Origin: Halobacteriales archaeon
GTDB lineage: Archaea > Halobacteriota > Halobacteria > Halorutilales > JAHENH01
Assembly (NCBI GenBank): GCA_018609935.1
Contig: JAHENH010000108.1
Location: 1-33,757, forward strand
Direction of reading: 5' to 3'
Length of the DNA: 33,757 nucleotides
The position numbers and the translations under genes are program-made. Below the pieces are notes generated by a model, which ran no database searches, was not told the DNA's origin, and worked only from the letters and a program-made list of their open reading frames with translations. Below are positions 1 through 10,055 of this stretch, piece by piece. Every line of letters starts with the position of its first letter. Positions within the stretch are counted from its first letter, which is position 1.

Positions 1-2
1 GT

Positions 3-1922
3 AGAAAAAAACAGACTCTTTTAGGTGTTACAGGATCCGGTAAAACTAACACTGTAAGCTGGATTATAGAGGAAATACAGCTACCCACCCTTGTTATTGC
101 CCATAATAAAACTCTTGCTGCTCAACTATATGAAGAATTTAAATCTCTTTTTCCAGATAATACAGTTGAATATTTTGTTTCTTATTACGATTATTATCAG
201 CCAGAAGCATATGTGGAACAAACTGATACATATATCGATAAAGATGCATCCATTAATGAAAAGATAGATAGGCTACGCCATTCAACTACTCGTTCTCTAT
301 TAACTAGAGATGACGTAATAGTTGTTTCATCTGTTTCATCTATCTATGGTCTCGGTGATCCAAATATATATAGATCTCTTACTTTAAAGCTTACAGAAGG
401 TCAACGTATATCCAGAGAAGAACTTTTTGAGAAGTTAGTAGATATAAACTATGAACGTAATGATATAGAATTTCCACAGGGAACTTTTCGAGTTAGAGGT
501 GATACTGTAGAAGTTTATCCTATGTATGGAAGATATGCTGTACGTATAGAGTTCTGGGGAGATGAAATAGATAGATTAACGAAACTTGACCCAACAACAG
601 GTGAAATAAAAAGTAAAGAGCCCGCTGTTCTGATTCATCCTGCTGAGCATTATTCTATACCTAAAGACAAACTAAAAACTGCTGTCGACGAGATTAAGGA
701 CCTTATGGAGGAAAGAATTGAATATTTTGAGAAAAAAGATGACCTAGTTAGTGCTCAAAGAATAGAAGAAAGAACTATGTTTGATTTAGAAATGTTAGAA
801 GAAACCGGTTATTGTTCAGGTATTGAAAATTATTCTGTACATCTTTCTGATAGAGAACCCGGTGATCCTCCATATACTCTTCTCGATTATTTTCCTGATG
901 AATTCCTTACTGTTATAGATGAATCACATCAAACTATTCCACAGATACGTGGACAGTATGAGGGTGATCGATCTAGAAAAGAATCTCTTATAGAGAATGG
1001 TTTTAGGTTATCTACAGCATATGATAATCGTCCTCTAAAATTTAGTGAATTTGAGGAAAAAACAGAAAAAACGTTGTATGTAAGTGCTACACCTGGAGAC
1101 TATGAACGTAAAGTTTCAGACCAAATAGTAGAACAGATTGTTAGACCAACGTATCTTCTGGATCCAAAAATAGAAATATCTAGTGCTGAGGGGCAAATAG
1201 ATGACTTAATAGATAGAATAGAGGAAACAATAAAAAAGGATAATCGAGTATTAGTAACGACTTTAACAAAACGAATGGCTGAAGATCTTACAGAGTATCT
1301 ATCCGGGTCAGGTATAGAGGTAGAATATATGCATGATGAAACAGATACACTTGAAAGACATGAATTAGTTAGAGGTCTACGTGTTGGGGAATTTGATGTA
1401 CTTATTGGGATAAATCTACTACGTGAGGGGCTGGATATACCTGAAGTTTCTCTTGTTGCTATATTAGATGCTGATAAAGAAGGGTTCCTACGGTCTGAAA
1501 CTACTTTAATCCAGACTATGGGTAGAGCTGCAAGAAATGTTGATGGGGAAGTTGTCTTATATGCGGATAAAACAACTGATTCAATGCACTCAGCTATAGA
1601 TGAGACAAAAAGAAGAAGAAAGATACAAAAAGAATACAATAAGAAACACGGATATAAACCTGAGACAATAAAAAAAGAGGTATCTGAAATGGATCTTCCT
1701 GGAACTAAAAAAGAAACAGGAAATATAACAGATATAGACCCTGAAGATAAAATACAAGCTAGGGAATCTATAGACAAATTAGAAAAAAAGATGGGAAAAG
1801 CCGCTGATAACCTTGAATTCGAGCTTGCTGCGGATATACGTGATAGAATTGAAAAATTAGAGAAAAAATTTTATATAGATAAAAAAAGAGGTATATCACC
1901 AGAAAAAGAGGATAATATCTAG
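3..1922 (+). CDS. uvrB: UvrABC excinuclease subunit B (5' end outside window)
   Basis: UvrB is the damage-verifying helicase-like subunit of nucleotide excision repair; UvrA loads it and it recruits UvrC. The reading frame is open from base 3, and the Walker A motif [10 protein letters not shown] is encoded at 18-47, so roughly 30-35 N-terminal residues lie outside the window. Family motifs follow in order: the beta-hairpin region [10 protein letters not shown], a DESH box (motif II), the RQ-type motifs [14 protein letters not shown] and QTMGRAARN, and a C-terminal UVR motif ([20 protein letters not shown]) that contacts UvrC. The ATG at 213 is internal, because conserved UvrB sequence precedes it. 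The stop codon overlaps the stop of convergent uvrC. The gene looks intact, and identification is certain on motif content. Confidence 0.97.
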   Translation, partial: RKKQTLLGVTGSGKTNTVSWIIEEIQLPTLVIAHNKTLAAQLYEEFKSLFPDNTVEYFVSYYDYYQPEAYVEQTDTYIDKDASINEKIDRLRHSTTRSLLTRDDVIVVSSVSSIYGLGDPNIYRSLTLKLTEGQRISREELFEKLVDINYERNDIEFPQGTFRVRGDTVEVYPMYGRYAVRIEFWGDEIDRLTKLDPTTGEIKSKEPAVLIHPAEHYSIPKDKLKTAVDEIKDLMEERIEYFEKKDDLVSAQRIEERTMFDLEMLEETGYCSGIENYSVHLSDREPGDPPYTLLDYFPDEFLTVIDESHQTIPQIRGQYEGDRSRKESLIENGFRLSTAYDNRPLKFSEFEEKTEKTLYVSATPGDYERKVSDQIVEQIVRPTYLLDPKIEISSAEGQIDDLIDRIEETIKKDNRVLVTTLTKRMAEDLTEYLSGSGIEVEYMHDETDTLERHELVRGLRVGEFDVLIGINLLREGLDIPEVSLVAILDADKEGFLRSETTLIQTMGRAARNVDGEVVLYADKTTDSMHSAIDETKRRRKIQKEYNKKHGYKPETIKKEVSEMDLPGTKKETGNITDIDPEDKIQARESIDKLEKKMGKAADNLEFELAADIRDRIEKLEKKFYIDKKRGISPEKEDNI

Positions 1923-3649
1923 AGATTTTCCTTTAGTTTTTTAGCTTTTCTCTCACCTATCCCTTTGACTTCTTTGAGGTTACTTATTTCTGTATTTTTT
2001 ATATTATCTATACTTCCAAACTTTCTAAATAGCCTGTTTCTAAGCTGTGTTCCTATCCCAGAAACCTTGTCTAGATCAGTTTCTATATTTCTTCTAAGTT
2101 TTTTATGGTAGTTAACAGCAAATCTATGTGCTTCATCTCTTATTTTTTGTAACAATCTTAGATGGGAAGTACTTGAGGACCATGTATATTTCTTTTTATA
2201 TGTATATACCGTTTCTTCTTTTTTAGCCAGAGATAATAAAGGAATATTCCAACCCATATCTTCAATAGCTTTATTTGCCGCATTTAACTGACTTTTTCCT
2301 CCATCTATAAGCAAAAGATCAGGGTCAGGTCTCCCATCTCTATTTTCTAGTGAGCGTCTAGCTCTCCACTTAATAATTTTATATATACCTAGATAGTCAT
2401 CATTTACATCGTCAAGTTTTTTTCTTCTATAGTCTTGTTTCTCAGGTTTTTCATCAACAAAAACTACATTACTCCCCACAACATTAGTTCCTGCTGTATG
2501 GCTTATATCAAATCCTTCTATACGTTTTATATCCTCAATACCAAGAACCCTAGCTAGATATTTAGAACCTTTTTTTATGTCTGTATTATGTTTCGCATTT
2601 TTATATGCTAAATCTATTAGTTTAGATCTACGTCCACTATTAGGTATTGATATTCCGGATCCCTCCTTATTAATCCATTTTACAACTTTATTCGGGGGCT
2701 TTTCAGGTATAACAAATAAATCAGGCAACACATTATCCGCATAAAACTGTGATATAAAAGCCCCAAGAATTTCTTTTTGAGATCTTTCACCAATAGGGAG
2801 GTTTAAAGAATAAGTTTTTTTGTCTAATAACTTACCTTTCTCACTTCTTAATCTTGCAATAACAGCGGATCTATCTTCGATTACTGCTGCAAGTACTTCT
2901 ATAGATCTTTGAGATCCTTCCTTAGTTATAGTATCTGATTTGCTATTATGAAATGTCTTAACTGCCTTGAGTCTATTATGGATATTACTAGCACGTTCAT
3001 AGTTTCTATTTTCTGAAGCTTCTTCCCTCTCACTGTATAGTTTCTTACTTAAAACTTCTGTAGAACCTTCTAAAAAATCCTTTATATATTCCATATTTTT
3101 AATATATTTTTTCTGGGTTATCTCTCTAGTACATGGTGCACTACATATTCCTATTTCATAATCAATACATGGACGTATCCTATTATTGAATTTATGATCA
3201 GAACACCTCCTTACACCATATATATCTCTTAGTGCTTTTACAACTTTCTCTAATTTCTTTTTATTTGTGAACGGACCAAATATATCTCCTGTATCGCTAG
3301 GATCTCTAGTAATCTCTATTTTAGGAAATTTATGATCCGTCAACTCAATATATGGATATGATTTATCGTCGGTTAGGCGAATATTAAATTTAGGTTTATA
3401 TTTTTTTATTAAATTAGCCTCTAAAAGAAGAGCCTGAGTTTCTGTATCTGTAACTGTAAAATCAATCTTATCAGCTACCCCAACCATTTTTCTTATATGA
3501 GAGCTACGGGGAAATACGTATGAACGAACTCTATCTCTAATATTTACTGCTTTACCTATATATAAAATAGTATCATCATGTTTAAATTCATAAACACCAG
3601 GTTGCTCAGGAAGTTCCTGGATATATGCTTTAACCCAACTACCCTCCAT
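1919..3649 (-). CDS. uvrC: UvrABC excinuclease subunit C
   Basis: UvrC is the dual-incision nuclease of nucleotide excision repair. The 576-residue protein has an N-terminal GIY-YIG nuclease domain (PGVYEF...LYIGKA, residues 17-34) that makes the 3' incision. A four-cysteine set (Cys149, 161, 169, 173) matches the iron-sulfur cluster position described in bacterial UvrC. A UVR motif lies near residues 213-231. The RNase H-like 5'-incision domain carries its acidic/His triad at Asp381 (GFDISHTAG), Asp449 ([12 protein letters not shown]) and His508 (RDEAHRF). Two helix-hairpin-helix motifs end the protein (about 528-574). Length is normal for the family, and ATG 3649 gives the expected short leader before the GIY domain. 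It converges on uvrB with a 4-base overlap and precedes the transporter on the same strand by 130 bases. Confidence 0.97.
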   Translation of the reverse strand: MEGSWVKAYIQELPEQPGVYEFKHDDTILYIGKAVNIRDRVRSYVFPRSSHIRKMVGVADKIDFTVTDTETQALLLEANLIKKYKPKFNIRLTDDKSYPYIELTDHKFPKIEITRDPSDTGDIFGPFTNKKKLEKVVKALRDIYGVRRCSDHKFNNRIRPCIDYEIGICSAPCTREITQKKYIKNMEYIKDFLEGSTEVLSKKLYSEREEASENRNYERASNIHNRLKAVKTFHNSKSDTITKEGSQRSIEVLAAVIEDRSAVIARLRSEKGKLLDKKTYSLNLPIGERSQKEILGAFISQFYADNVLPDLFVIPEKPPNKVVKWINKEGSGISIPNSGRRSKLIDLAYKNAKHNTDIKKGSKYLARVLGIEDIKRIEGFDISHTAGTNVVGSNVVFVDEKPEKQDYRRKKLDDVNDDYLGIYKIIKWRARRSLENRDGRPDPDLLLIDGGKSQLNAANKAIEDMGWNIPLLSLAKKEETVYTYKKKYTWSSSTSHLRLLQKIRDEAHRFAVNYHKKLRRNIETDLDKVSGIGTQLRNRLFRKFGSIDNIKNTEISNLKEVKGIGERKAKKLKENL

Positions 3650-3781
3650 ATATATTAATAAATAACAAAATAATTTGAAATTATCTATATTAAAAACAAA
3701 TCTATAAATATTAAAAACAGAGAAATCTTTTATTTTAGAAATTATATACCAATATTTGATATGATAAAAATTTTTGTGTAG

Positions 3782-5617
3782 TTATAATCCCCAAAATAAT
3801 GTTATTCCAAGTACTGTAACTACTGATAGAAGAAGTTGTAAGGGAAAACCAACTCTGAAGTAATCTGAAAACTTATAATTTCCGGGGCCATATACAAATA
3901 GATTTGTTTGATATCCTACAGGACTTAAAAATGCTGTTGATGCAGCAAATGTAACAGCTAGTACAAATGCAAATGCATTAGCATTTATAGCCTGCGCGGC
4001 TTCTATTGCTACGGGAATCATTAAAACTACACTTGCATTATTGCTTATTACACCTGTAATGATTCCCGTGAATATATAGAAAACCCATAATACACCTATT
4101 AAAGGTAGAAAATTTGCAGTATTGGCTACTATTTCACCCAGTAGTAATGCAGTACCTGTCTGTTCTATTGCTTTACCCAAGGGAATAATACCCGCTAATA
4201 AAAATATTACATTCCAGTCTATAGAGTCATACATTTCGTTTGGTTTTATAGCACCTGTAATAATCATCGCTATAACACCTGAAAGTGCTGTAACTAAAAT
4301 AGGTGCTATACCTATTGAAGCAAATAATACGACGCCTGTTATTATAGCTATTACATGAGGTATCTTAGAAGTTCTATATTCCGGTTGTTGACCGCCATAT
4401 GCAACAATGAAATCTTTGTTTTCAGCAAGTCTATCTATACTATCCGATGATGCCTGGATCAACAAAGTATCTCCTGGCCGTATTTTTATATGATCCATTC
4501 TTTCTTTTATTACCTGTCCTCTACTTCTGAATGCTAATACATTTGCATCATATCGTTGACGGAAAGTAGAGCTTTCGAGTGATTCACCAACTAAAAAAGA
4601 TCCAGAAGGTATAACTACTTCAACTACTGTTTTTTCCTCTATTGATTCCGTATCTATATCTTTTTCACGTGGAGTTCCTCTAAGGCTTAGGGTTTCATGT
4701 TCTATTATTTCATCTATTGTATTGGATCCAGATCTAATGAGTAAAATATCATTTTTGTGTATTTGTTTATTTTTTAGTGGTTTTAAGAATTCTTCTTGAT
4801 CTCTAATTATCTGTAATATGTCAGCATCAAATTCTTCTTCATCTAGTGCTTCATCAACTTTTTTATCTATTAGGTTGGAGTCTTCTTGTACTACTACTTC
4901 TGTTAAATATTCAGATAGATCGTATTCTTCAATAACATCTTCCTCTGGTGGAACTCGTTCTGGAAGAAGTCGATAACCCACTGTGAAAAGATATACAGCC
5001 CCTACAATAAGTATTATAATACCTAGTTTTGTAAATTCAAACATAGAAAAAGGATGTCCTAATAGTCTTTTTGAAATATCACTTGCTAATATATTTGTTG
5101 ATGTCCCAATAAGCGTGAGCATACCTCCAATCATAGATATATAAGAAAGAGGTATAAGAAGTTTCGATGGAGATGTTTTACCATTATGTGCTAGATCTGT
5201 TATAACCGGAACAAGAACTGCTACAACAGGTGTATTATTAACGAAGCCAGATATTGGTCCAGCTGTTACAACTGTAGCAAATAATTGTTTAAATTTATTA
5301 TCACCAGCGAAATTAGAAAGTTTACGGCCAATAATCTGTACTAATCCTGTATTGCTAACACCCGAGCTCAATATTAGCATGGCTAATACAGTAATAGTTG
5401 CAGGATTAGAAAAGCCAGAAATACCTTCCGACGGAGAAATATTGGTCCAAGGTTCTAAGACAATAAGAGAAACCATAACTATAATAGCTGTAACATCAAC
5501 TGGAACTTTCTCTGAAACAAATAAAATTAAAGCCATTAGGACAATCGCTAAGACAACAATGATATCTAAAGAAAATGAGTTAGAACTAGATATCAGCTGT
5601 AGCAAAAAAAACAACAT
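3782..5617 (-). CDS. SLC13/ArsB-type anion or cation permease with tandem RCK_C (TrkA-C) domains
   Basis: This is a polytopic membrane transporter of the ion-transporter superfamily; the substrate (sulfate, dicarboxylate, phosphate or Na+-coupled anion) cannot be read from sequence. Hydrophobic segments fill about residues 12-215 and 410-611. Between them lie two soluble RCK_C/TrkA-C-like repeats (about 235-300 and 335-400), each ending in a 'GDxLLI' or 'NDILLI' type strand. Each membrane half carries a matching helix-breaking motif, NNTPVVAVLVP (about 127) and NNASVVLMIP (about 526), as expected for the inverted-repeat fold. A longer frame starts with TTG at 5638, but ATG 5617 is chosen because it begins at the hydrophobic leader MLFFLLQL. 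It is divergent from uvrA. No cofactor or regulatory partner is nearby. Confidence 0.88.
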   Translation of the reverse strand: MLFFLLQLISSSNSFSLDIIVVLAIVLMALILFVSEKVPVDVTAIIVMVSLIVLEPWTNISPSEGISGFSNPATITVLAMLILSSGVSNTGLVQIIGRKLSNFAGDNKFKQLFATVVTAGPISGFVNNTPVVAVLVPVITDLAHNGKTSPSKLLIPLSYISMIGGMLTLIGTSTNILASDISKRLLGHPFSMFEFTKLGIIILIVGAVYLFTVGYRLLPERVPPEEDVIEEYDLSEYLTEVVVQEDSNLIDKKVDEALDEEEFDADILQIIRDQEEFLKPLKNKQIHKNDILLIRSGSNTIDEIIEHETLSLRGTPREKDIDTESIEEKTVVEVVIPSGSFLVGESLESSTFRQRYDANVLAFRSRGQVIKERMDHIKIRPGDTLLIQASSDSIDRLAENKDFIVAYGGQQPEYRTSKIPHVIAIITGVVLFASIGIAPILVTALSGVIAMIITGAIKPNEMYDSIDWNVIFLLAGIIPLGKAIEQTGTALLLGEIVANTANFLPLIGVLWVFYIFTGIITGVISNNASVVLMIPVAIEAAQAINANAFAFVLAVTFAASTAFLSPVGYQTNLFVYGPGNYKFSDYFRVGFPLQLLLSVVTVLGITLFWGL

Positions 5618-5638
5618 ATGGTATATTTTAACAGACAA

Positions 5639-5810
5639 AAAAATAAAAGAATTCCTTATTTAATCAACAAAATAAATTTAATTAGTGATATATAAAATCT
5701 AGAATAACTGTCTAAAGGAAATTTCTAATATAATATATAGGTTTATGAATACCTATCTAGTATTTATATGTAAGAAACTGAATTAATTATCATCGATAAA
5801 ATATAAAAAT
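5639..5810 (+). promoter_or_regulatory. Divergent intergenic region with probable uvrA promoter
   Basis: This AT-rich region separates the leftward transporter from uvrA. A TATA-like sequence (tatttatatg, 5761-5770) lies about 45 bases before the uvrA ATG, so transcription would start near 5790 and leave a short leader. No Shine-Dalgarno sequence precedes the ATG. The assignment rests on base pattern only. Confidence 0.35.
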
Positions 5811-8753
5811 ATGAGTAAAGATTATATCCATGTTAAAGGTGCAGAGGAACGAAATCTAAAAAATATAGATGTAAATATTCCTCATGGTGAATTTAATGTC
5901 GTAACAGGAGTTTCAGGATCGGGAAAGACATCACTAGCTTTTGAAACTGTATATTCAGAGGGTCAACGTCGTTATATTGAGTCCCTTTCTGCTTATGCTC
6001 GCAATTTTCTTGGACAAATGGATAAGCCAAAAGTAGAATCTGTGGAGGGATTATCTCCTGCTATTTCTATAGATCAAAAAAATTCTGCGAATAATCCAAG
6101 GTCTACCGTTGGAACTGTAACTGAAATACATGATTATTTAAGATTGTTATATGCCAGAGTTGGGGTTCCACATTGCCCTATTTGTGGTAGAGAAGTTGGA
6201 GAACAATCACCACAGAAAATGGTTGATAGAGTGTTAGACTTTCCAATTAATACTAAGATTAAGATTGCTGCCCCAATAGTTAGAGATCAAAAAGGAAGTT
6301 TTGCGGATTTAATTAATGATTTAGTTTCCAGAGGTTATTCTAGGATTCGTATAGATGGAGAAGAATATGATGCCGCATATGACAGTCCTAGCTTGGATGA
6401 AAACCACAACCATACTATAGATGTAATTGTAGATAGAATAAAGGTAAAAAAAGAAATTCGTTCTAGGATTACAGACAGTATAGAGACTGGTTTGGATGAA
6501 TCAGATGGAATTTTGAAGATAATAATACCGGATCCACCAAAGGAACTAGATCTTGATATAGGTACAGAAACTCGTTCTACAGGAGACTTATCTAATGATA
6601 AAGAAGATGTAACTGAAGAGGTTGTTATTGAGTTTTCTAGAGATAGGGCATGCATAAATTGTGGTATAGATATATCGGAGATAGAGACTAGAAGTTTTTC
6701 ATTCAATAGTCCTCATGGTGCTTGTCCTGAGTGTGAGGGTATAGGTGAAACAAAAGAGATATCTGAAGATTTAGTGGTGAAGGATCCATCAAAACCTATA
6801 AAGGACGTATTTGAAGCTTGGAACTATAATAAGTCATATTATAAAACACGTATTAATGCTGTAGCAAATCATTTTGGTATAAATTTATCTACACCATTTG
6901 AGGATCTATCGAGTAATATACAAGAAAGTTTTTTATATGGTACAAATGAAGATATAGTTTTTGAACGTAAAACAAATAATAGCAGACGTAGAAAGGAAAA
7001 ACCGTTTGAGGGTGTTATTCCAAACCTTGAACGTCGCCATAAAGAGACAGAAAGCAGGAGAACAAGAGAAAAAATTGAAGAATATATGTCCGTATCTGTG
7101 TGTCAAGAGTGTAATGGAACGCGTGTAAAACCAGAAAGTAGATCTGTGCTAATTGATGGTGTTTCAATAACTGAAATAAATAAAATGAGTATAAATGATG
7201 CATTAGAACATTTTGAAGGTTTGGAGAAAAACCTTACAAAACGTAATCGAAAGATAGCAGAAGAAATCCTGAAAGAAATAAGACAAAGATTAGAGTTTAT
7301 GTGTGAGGTAGGTCTTAACTATCTGACACTAGATAGGGAAGCATCTACTTTATCAGGGGGAGAAAGTCAAAGAATACGTCTTGCCACACAGATAGGGTCT
7401 GGACTAGTTGGAGTACTCTATGTATTAGATGAGCCTTCTATAGGGCTCCACCAACGAGATAACAACCGACTATTAAATACATTAGAGGAACTTTGTAATC
7501 TAGGAAATACTTTGCTCGTGGTAGAACATGATAAAGATACGATGCGTAGAGCTGATACAATAATAGATCTTGGCCCAGGTCCCGGAAAACATGGTGGAGA
7601 AGTAGTAGCTAAAGGGAGTGTAGATGATATAAAAGAATCTAGTGAATCTTTAACTGGTGATTATCTATCTGGAAGAAAAAAAATAAAAGTCCCAGAAAAA
7701 AGACGTAGCTCGGAAAAAACTCTGACAGTAAAAGGAGCAAAACAACATAACCTAAAAAATATAGATGTTGAAATACCACTCAAAGTTTTCACGGCAATAA
7801 CCGGGGTTTCGGGTTCTGGAAAATCTACACTTATACATGAAATACTATATAAAGCGCTTGCACAGAGAATGAATAATAAAGATACAAATCCAGGAAAATA
7901 TGAGGATATAGACGGAATAGAACACATAGATAGTGTGAGACTTATTGACCAAAGCCCAATAGGTCGTACCCCCAGATCTAATCCAGCAACATATACTGGT
8001 GTATTTGACTATATACGAAAACTATTTGCGGAAATTAAACTAGCAAAACAGAGAGGATACGATAAAGGAAGGTTTTCATTTAATGTCAAAAAAGGTAGAT
8101 GTGAACAATGTAGAGGACAGGGAAAAGTAAAAATAGATATGAATTTTCTTTCAGATGTATATGTATCCTGTGAACAATGTAATGGAAAAAGATATGATAA
8201 TGAAACATTAGACATAGAATACAAAAACAAAACAATATCAGGTATATTACAGATGACAGTAGGAGAAGCATATGATTTCTTTAAAAACAACAACAAAATA
8301 AGAGGTAAATTACAGCTTTTAAAAGATGTAGGGCTAGATTACATGAGGCTTGGACAACCCTCAACAAGACTCTCAGGCGGGGAAGCACAGAGAATAAAAC
8401 TAGCAGAAGAACTAGGGAAAAAAGACAAAGGAAATACACTATACTTGTTAGACGAACCTACAACAGGACTACACCCACACGATGAGAAAAAACTAATAAA
8501 TGTGCTACACAGCCTAACTCAAAACAATAACTCTGTAGTAGTAATAGAACATGAACTAGACCTAATAAAAAATGCGGACTATATAATAGATCTGGGCCCA
8601 GAAGGAGGGAAAAACGGAGGGCGTATAATAGCAAAAGGAACTCCAGAAAAAATAGCTAAAAACCAAAAATCATATACTGGAAAATACTTAAGGGATGAAC
8701 TTCCGAAAATAAATCTTAAAGAACAAACAAAAAAACAAACAGTAGACACGTAA
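5811..8753 (+). CDS. uvrA: UvrABC excinuclease subunit A
   Basis: UvrA is the dimeric ABC-type ATPase that recognises distorted DNA and loads UvrB. The 980-residue protein has two ABC modules. The first has GVSGSGKTS, the signature LSGGESQRIRLA and Walker B LDEPSIGLHQRD. The second has GVSGSGKST, LSGGEAQRIKLA and LDEPTTGLHPHD. Zinc-binding cysteine pairs are present at CPIC, CINC...CPEC, CQEC and in the C-terminal finger CEQC...CEQC. Length is slightly above the usual ~940-960 residues because of Lys/Asp-rich linkers in the insertion region (about 195-275). ATG 5811 gives the standard N-terminus (HVKGAEERNLKNID). All ABC motifs are intact, so it should be active. Third codon positions become markedly poorer in T toward the 3' end. 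Confidence 0.98.
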   Translation: MSKDYIHVKGAEERNLKNIDVNIPHGEFNVVTGVSGSGKTSLAFETVYSEGQRRYIESLSAYARNFLGQMDKPKVESVEGLSPAISIDQKNSANNPRSTVGTVTEIHDYLRLLYARVGVPHCPICGREVGEQSPQKMVDRVLDFPINTKIKIAAPIVRDQKGSFADLINDLVSRGYSRIRIDGEEYDAAYDSPSLDENHNHTIDVIVDRIKVKKEIRSRITDSIETGLDESDGILKIIIPDPPKELDLDIGTETRSTGDLSNDKEDVTEEVVIEFSRDRACINCGIDISEIETRSFSFNSPHGACPECEGIGETKEISEDLVVKDPSKPIKDVFEAWNYNKSYYKTRINAVANHFGINLSTPFEDLSSNIQESFLYGTNEDIVFERKTNNSRRRKEKPFEGVIPNLERRHKETESRRTREKIEEYMSVSVCQECNGTRVKPESRSVLIDGVSITEINKMSINDALEHFEGLEKNLTKRNRKIAEEILKEIRQRLEFMCEVGLNYLTLDREASTLSGGESQRIRLATQIGSGLVGVLYVLDEPSIGLHQRDNNRLLNTLEELCNLGNTLLVVEHDKDTMRRADTIIDLGPGPGKHGGEVVAKGSVDDIKESSESLTGDYLSGRKKIKVPEKRRSSEKTLTVKGAKQHNLKNIDVEIPLKVFTAITGVSGSGKSTLIHEILYKALAQRMNNKDTNPGKYEDIDGIEHIDSVRLIDQSPIGRTPRSNPATYTGVFDYIRKLFAEIKLAKQRGYDKGRFSFNVKKGRCEQCRGQGKVKIDMNFLSDVYVSCEQCNGKRYDNETLDIEYKNKTISGILQMTVGEAYDFFKNNNKIRGKLQLLKDVGLDYMRLGQPSTRLSGGEAQRIKLAEELGKKDKGNTLYLLDEPTTGLHPHDEKKLINVLHSLTQNNNSVVVIEHELDLIKNADYIIDLGPEGGKNGGRIIAKGTPEKIAKNQKSYTGKYLRDELPKINLKEQTKKQTVDT

Positions 8754-8971
8754 ACATTGAAAGTGAAATAAATTTATATTATATTAAAATATATAATAAT
8801 ATTAGTTTCCTAATTACAAAGTTAATTTATAAACAAATAAAGATTAAGATGTATAGTATATCAATTAATAGTTACGTTGAAATTCCAAAAATATCTACCA
8901 ACTTAAACTTAAATGATATAATATAGAAAATATCTTGTTAGAATGAAAAAAATACTATAGTGATTTTTTAC

Positions 8972-9847
8972 ATGGAAATTGGTGTCGTATTTCCACAGAT
9001 AGAAATTGGGGAGGGTCCTATGATGATTAAGAAGTTTGCTAAAAAAATTGAAGATTTCGGTTTTGAACATATTCTAATTTATGATCATGTTTTAGGTGTA
9101 GACCCTGATCGTTCTGGTTGGGATGGATCGTTCGATATAGGTGATCAGTTTCACGAACCTTTAACATTATATAGTTTTTTGGCGGGAATAACTAATAATG
9201 TAGACCTAGTGACTGGAATTCTAGTTCTTCCCCAAAGACAGACTGCTTTAGTTGCTAAGCAATCGGCTGAAGTTGACTTATTAAGTGAGGGTAGATTTCG
9301 TTTAGGTATTGGTGTAGGATGGAACAAGTATGAATATATAGGTCTTAATAAAAATTTTAATAATAGAGGTGAAAGAATAGAGGAACAAGTGGTTGTTTTA
9401 AGAAAGCTTTGGACTAATCGGCTTGTAGAATATAAGGGAAAATTCCATGATATACCTGAACTGGGTATTAATCCTTTACCAAAACAGAGACCAATTCCTA
9501 TATGGATGGGTGGTATGGCCGAACCAGTTATAGAGCGAACAGCTAAAATTGCTGATGGATGGTTTCCGCAAGTTACACCCGGTGAAGAAGCTAGAGACTT
9601 AATTAATAAATTAAATAAATATATAGAAAAACACGATCGTAGCCCTAGTGATGTTGGTATACATGGCAGAATGAAAGTACATAAAGGTAAAGAAGATGAG
9701 TGGATAGATGTTGTTCAAGGATGGGACGAACTTGGTGCTGACTATCTATCTACATACACTATGCATCAAGGATTAGATCCAATAGAACAAATCAATTTAT
9801 TAGAATCATTTATTTCTACAATAAAAGAAACGGGATTGATTCAATAG
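8972..9847 (+). CDS. LLM-class F420-dependent oxidoreductase
   Basis: This is a TIM-barrel oxidoreductase of the luciferase-like monooxygenase superfamily, in the branch usually assigned to F420 cofactor (TIGR03619-like). The family assignment comes from the N-terminal MEIGVVFPQIEIG, the YDHVLG motif, VDLVTGILVLPQRQ, the flavin/F420 phosphate-loop region GRFRLGIGVGWNKYEY, and PIPIWMGG near the middle. The length of 291 residues is typical. The frame opens with GTG at 8960, but ATG 8972 is preferred because homologues begin directly with the first beta strand. The substrate is unknown, since this superfamily is diverse. It lies alone, flanked by uvrA and a strong T-rich tract. It is not a LuxA/LuxB luciferase subunit by sequence pattern, even though a LuxE/LuxC-like pair lies 9.5 kb downstream. 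Confidence 0.88.
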   Translation: MEIGVVFPQIEIGEGPMMIKKFAKKIEDFGFEHILIYDHVLGVDPDRSGWDGSFDIGDQFHEPLTLYSFLAGITNNVDLVTGILVLPQRQTALVAKQSAEVDLLSEGRFRLGIGVGWNKYEYIGLNKNFNNRGERIEEQVVVLRKLWTNRLVEYKGKFHDIPELGINPLPKQRPIPIWMGGMAEPVIERTAKIADGWFPQVTPGEEARDLINKLNKYIEKHDRSPSDVGIHGRMKVHKGKEDEWIDVVQGWDELGADYLSTYTMHQGLDPIEQINLLESFISTIKETGLIQ

Positions 9848-9886
9848 AAAACTATTCTAGGGTTATTAGTTATTTTCAACAGGTTA

Positions 9887-9928
9887 GTTTTTGTTTTTTT
9901 GGGTTCAATTTTCTTTTTGATTTGTTTC
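9887..9928 (+). terminator. T-rich archaeal terminator after the LLM gene
   Basis: Starting about 40 bases after the stop codon there are successive T runs (a run of seven near 9894-9900, then 'ttttctttttg'). Intrinsic archaeal termination uses U-rich tracts without needing a hairpin. The downstream gene is on the opposite strand, so a terminator fits here. Confidence 0.5.
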
Positions 9929-10055
9929 TTACTCGTATATATTCTATATTTTTATGTTATAGTTTAAAATATATAATAAAAATACAAAAAGAAGTTATAT
10001 TAATTCTATTTTTACTTATTCAAATGATATATTACTTTTATTATGATCAGATAAT

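Noticed and set aside
1100..1777. 225-codon frame on the minus strand inside uvrB
   Set aside because: It is a shadow of uvrB: Ser/Ile/Arg-rich with no recognisable domain, while uvrB itself is certain.
8009..8296. 95-codon frame on the minus strand inside uvrA
   Set aside because: It is antisense to the conserved second ABC domain and zinc finger of UvrA, and is rich in Leu/Ser/Phe as expected for a shadow frame.
8972..9847. LLM gene considered as a LuxA-type luciferase partner of the LuxC/LuxE-like genes
   Set aside because: The sequence fits F420-dependent LLM oxidoreductases, it is 9.5 kb from the pair with unrelated genes between, and there is no LuxB.
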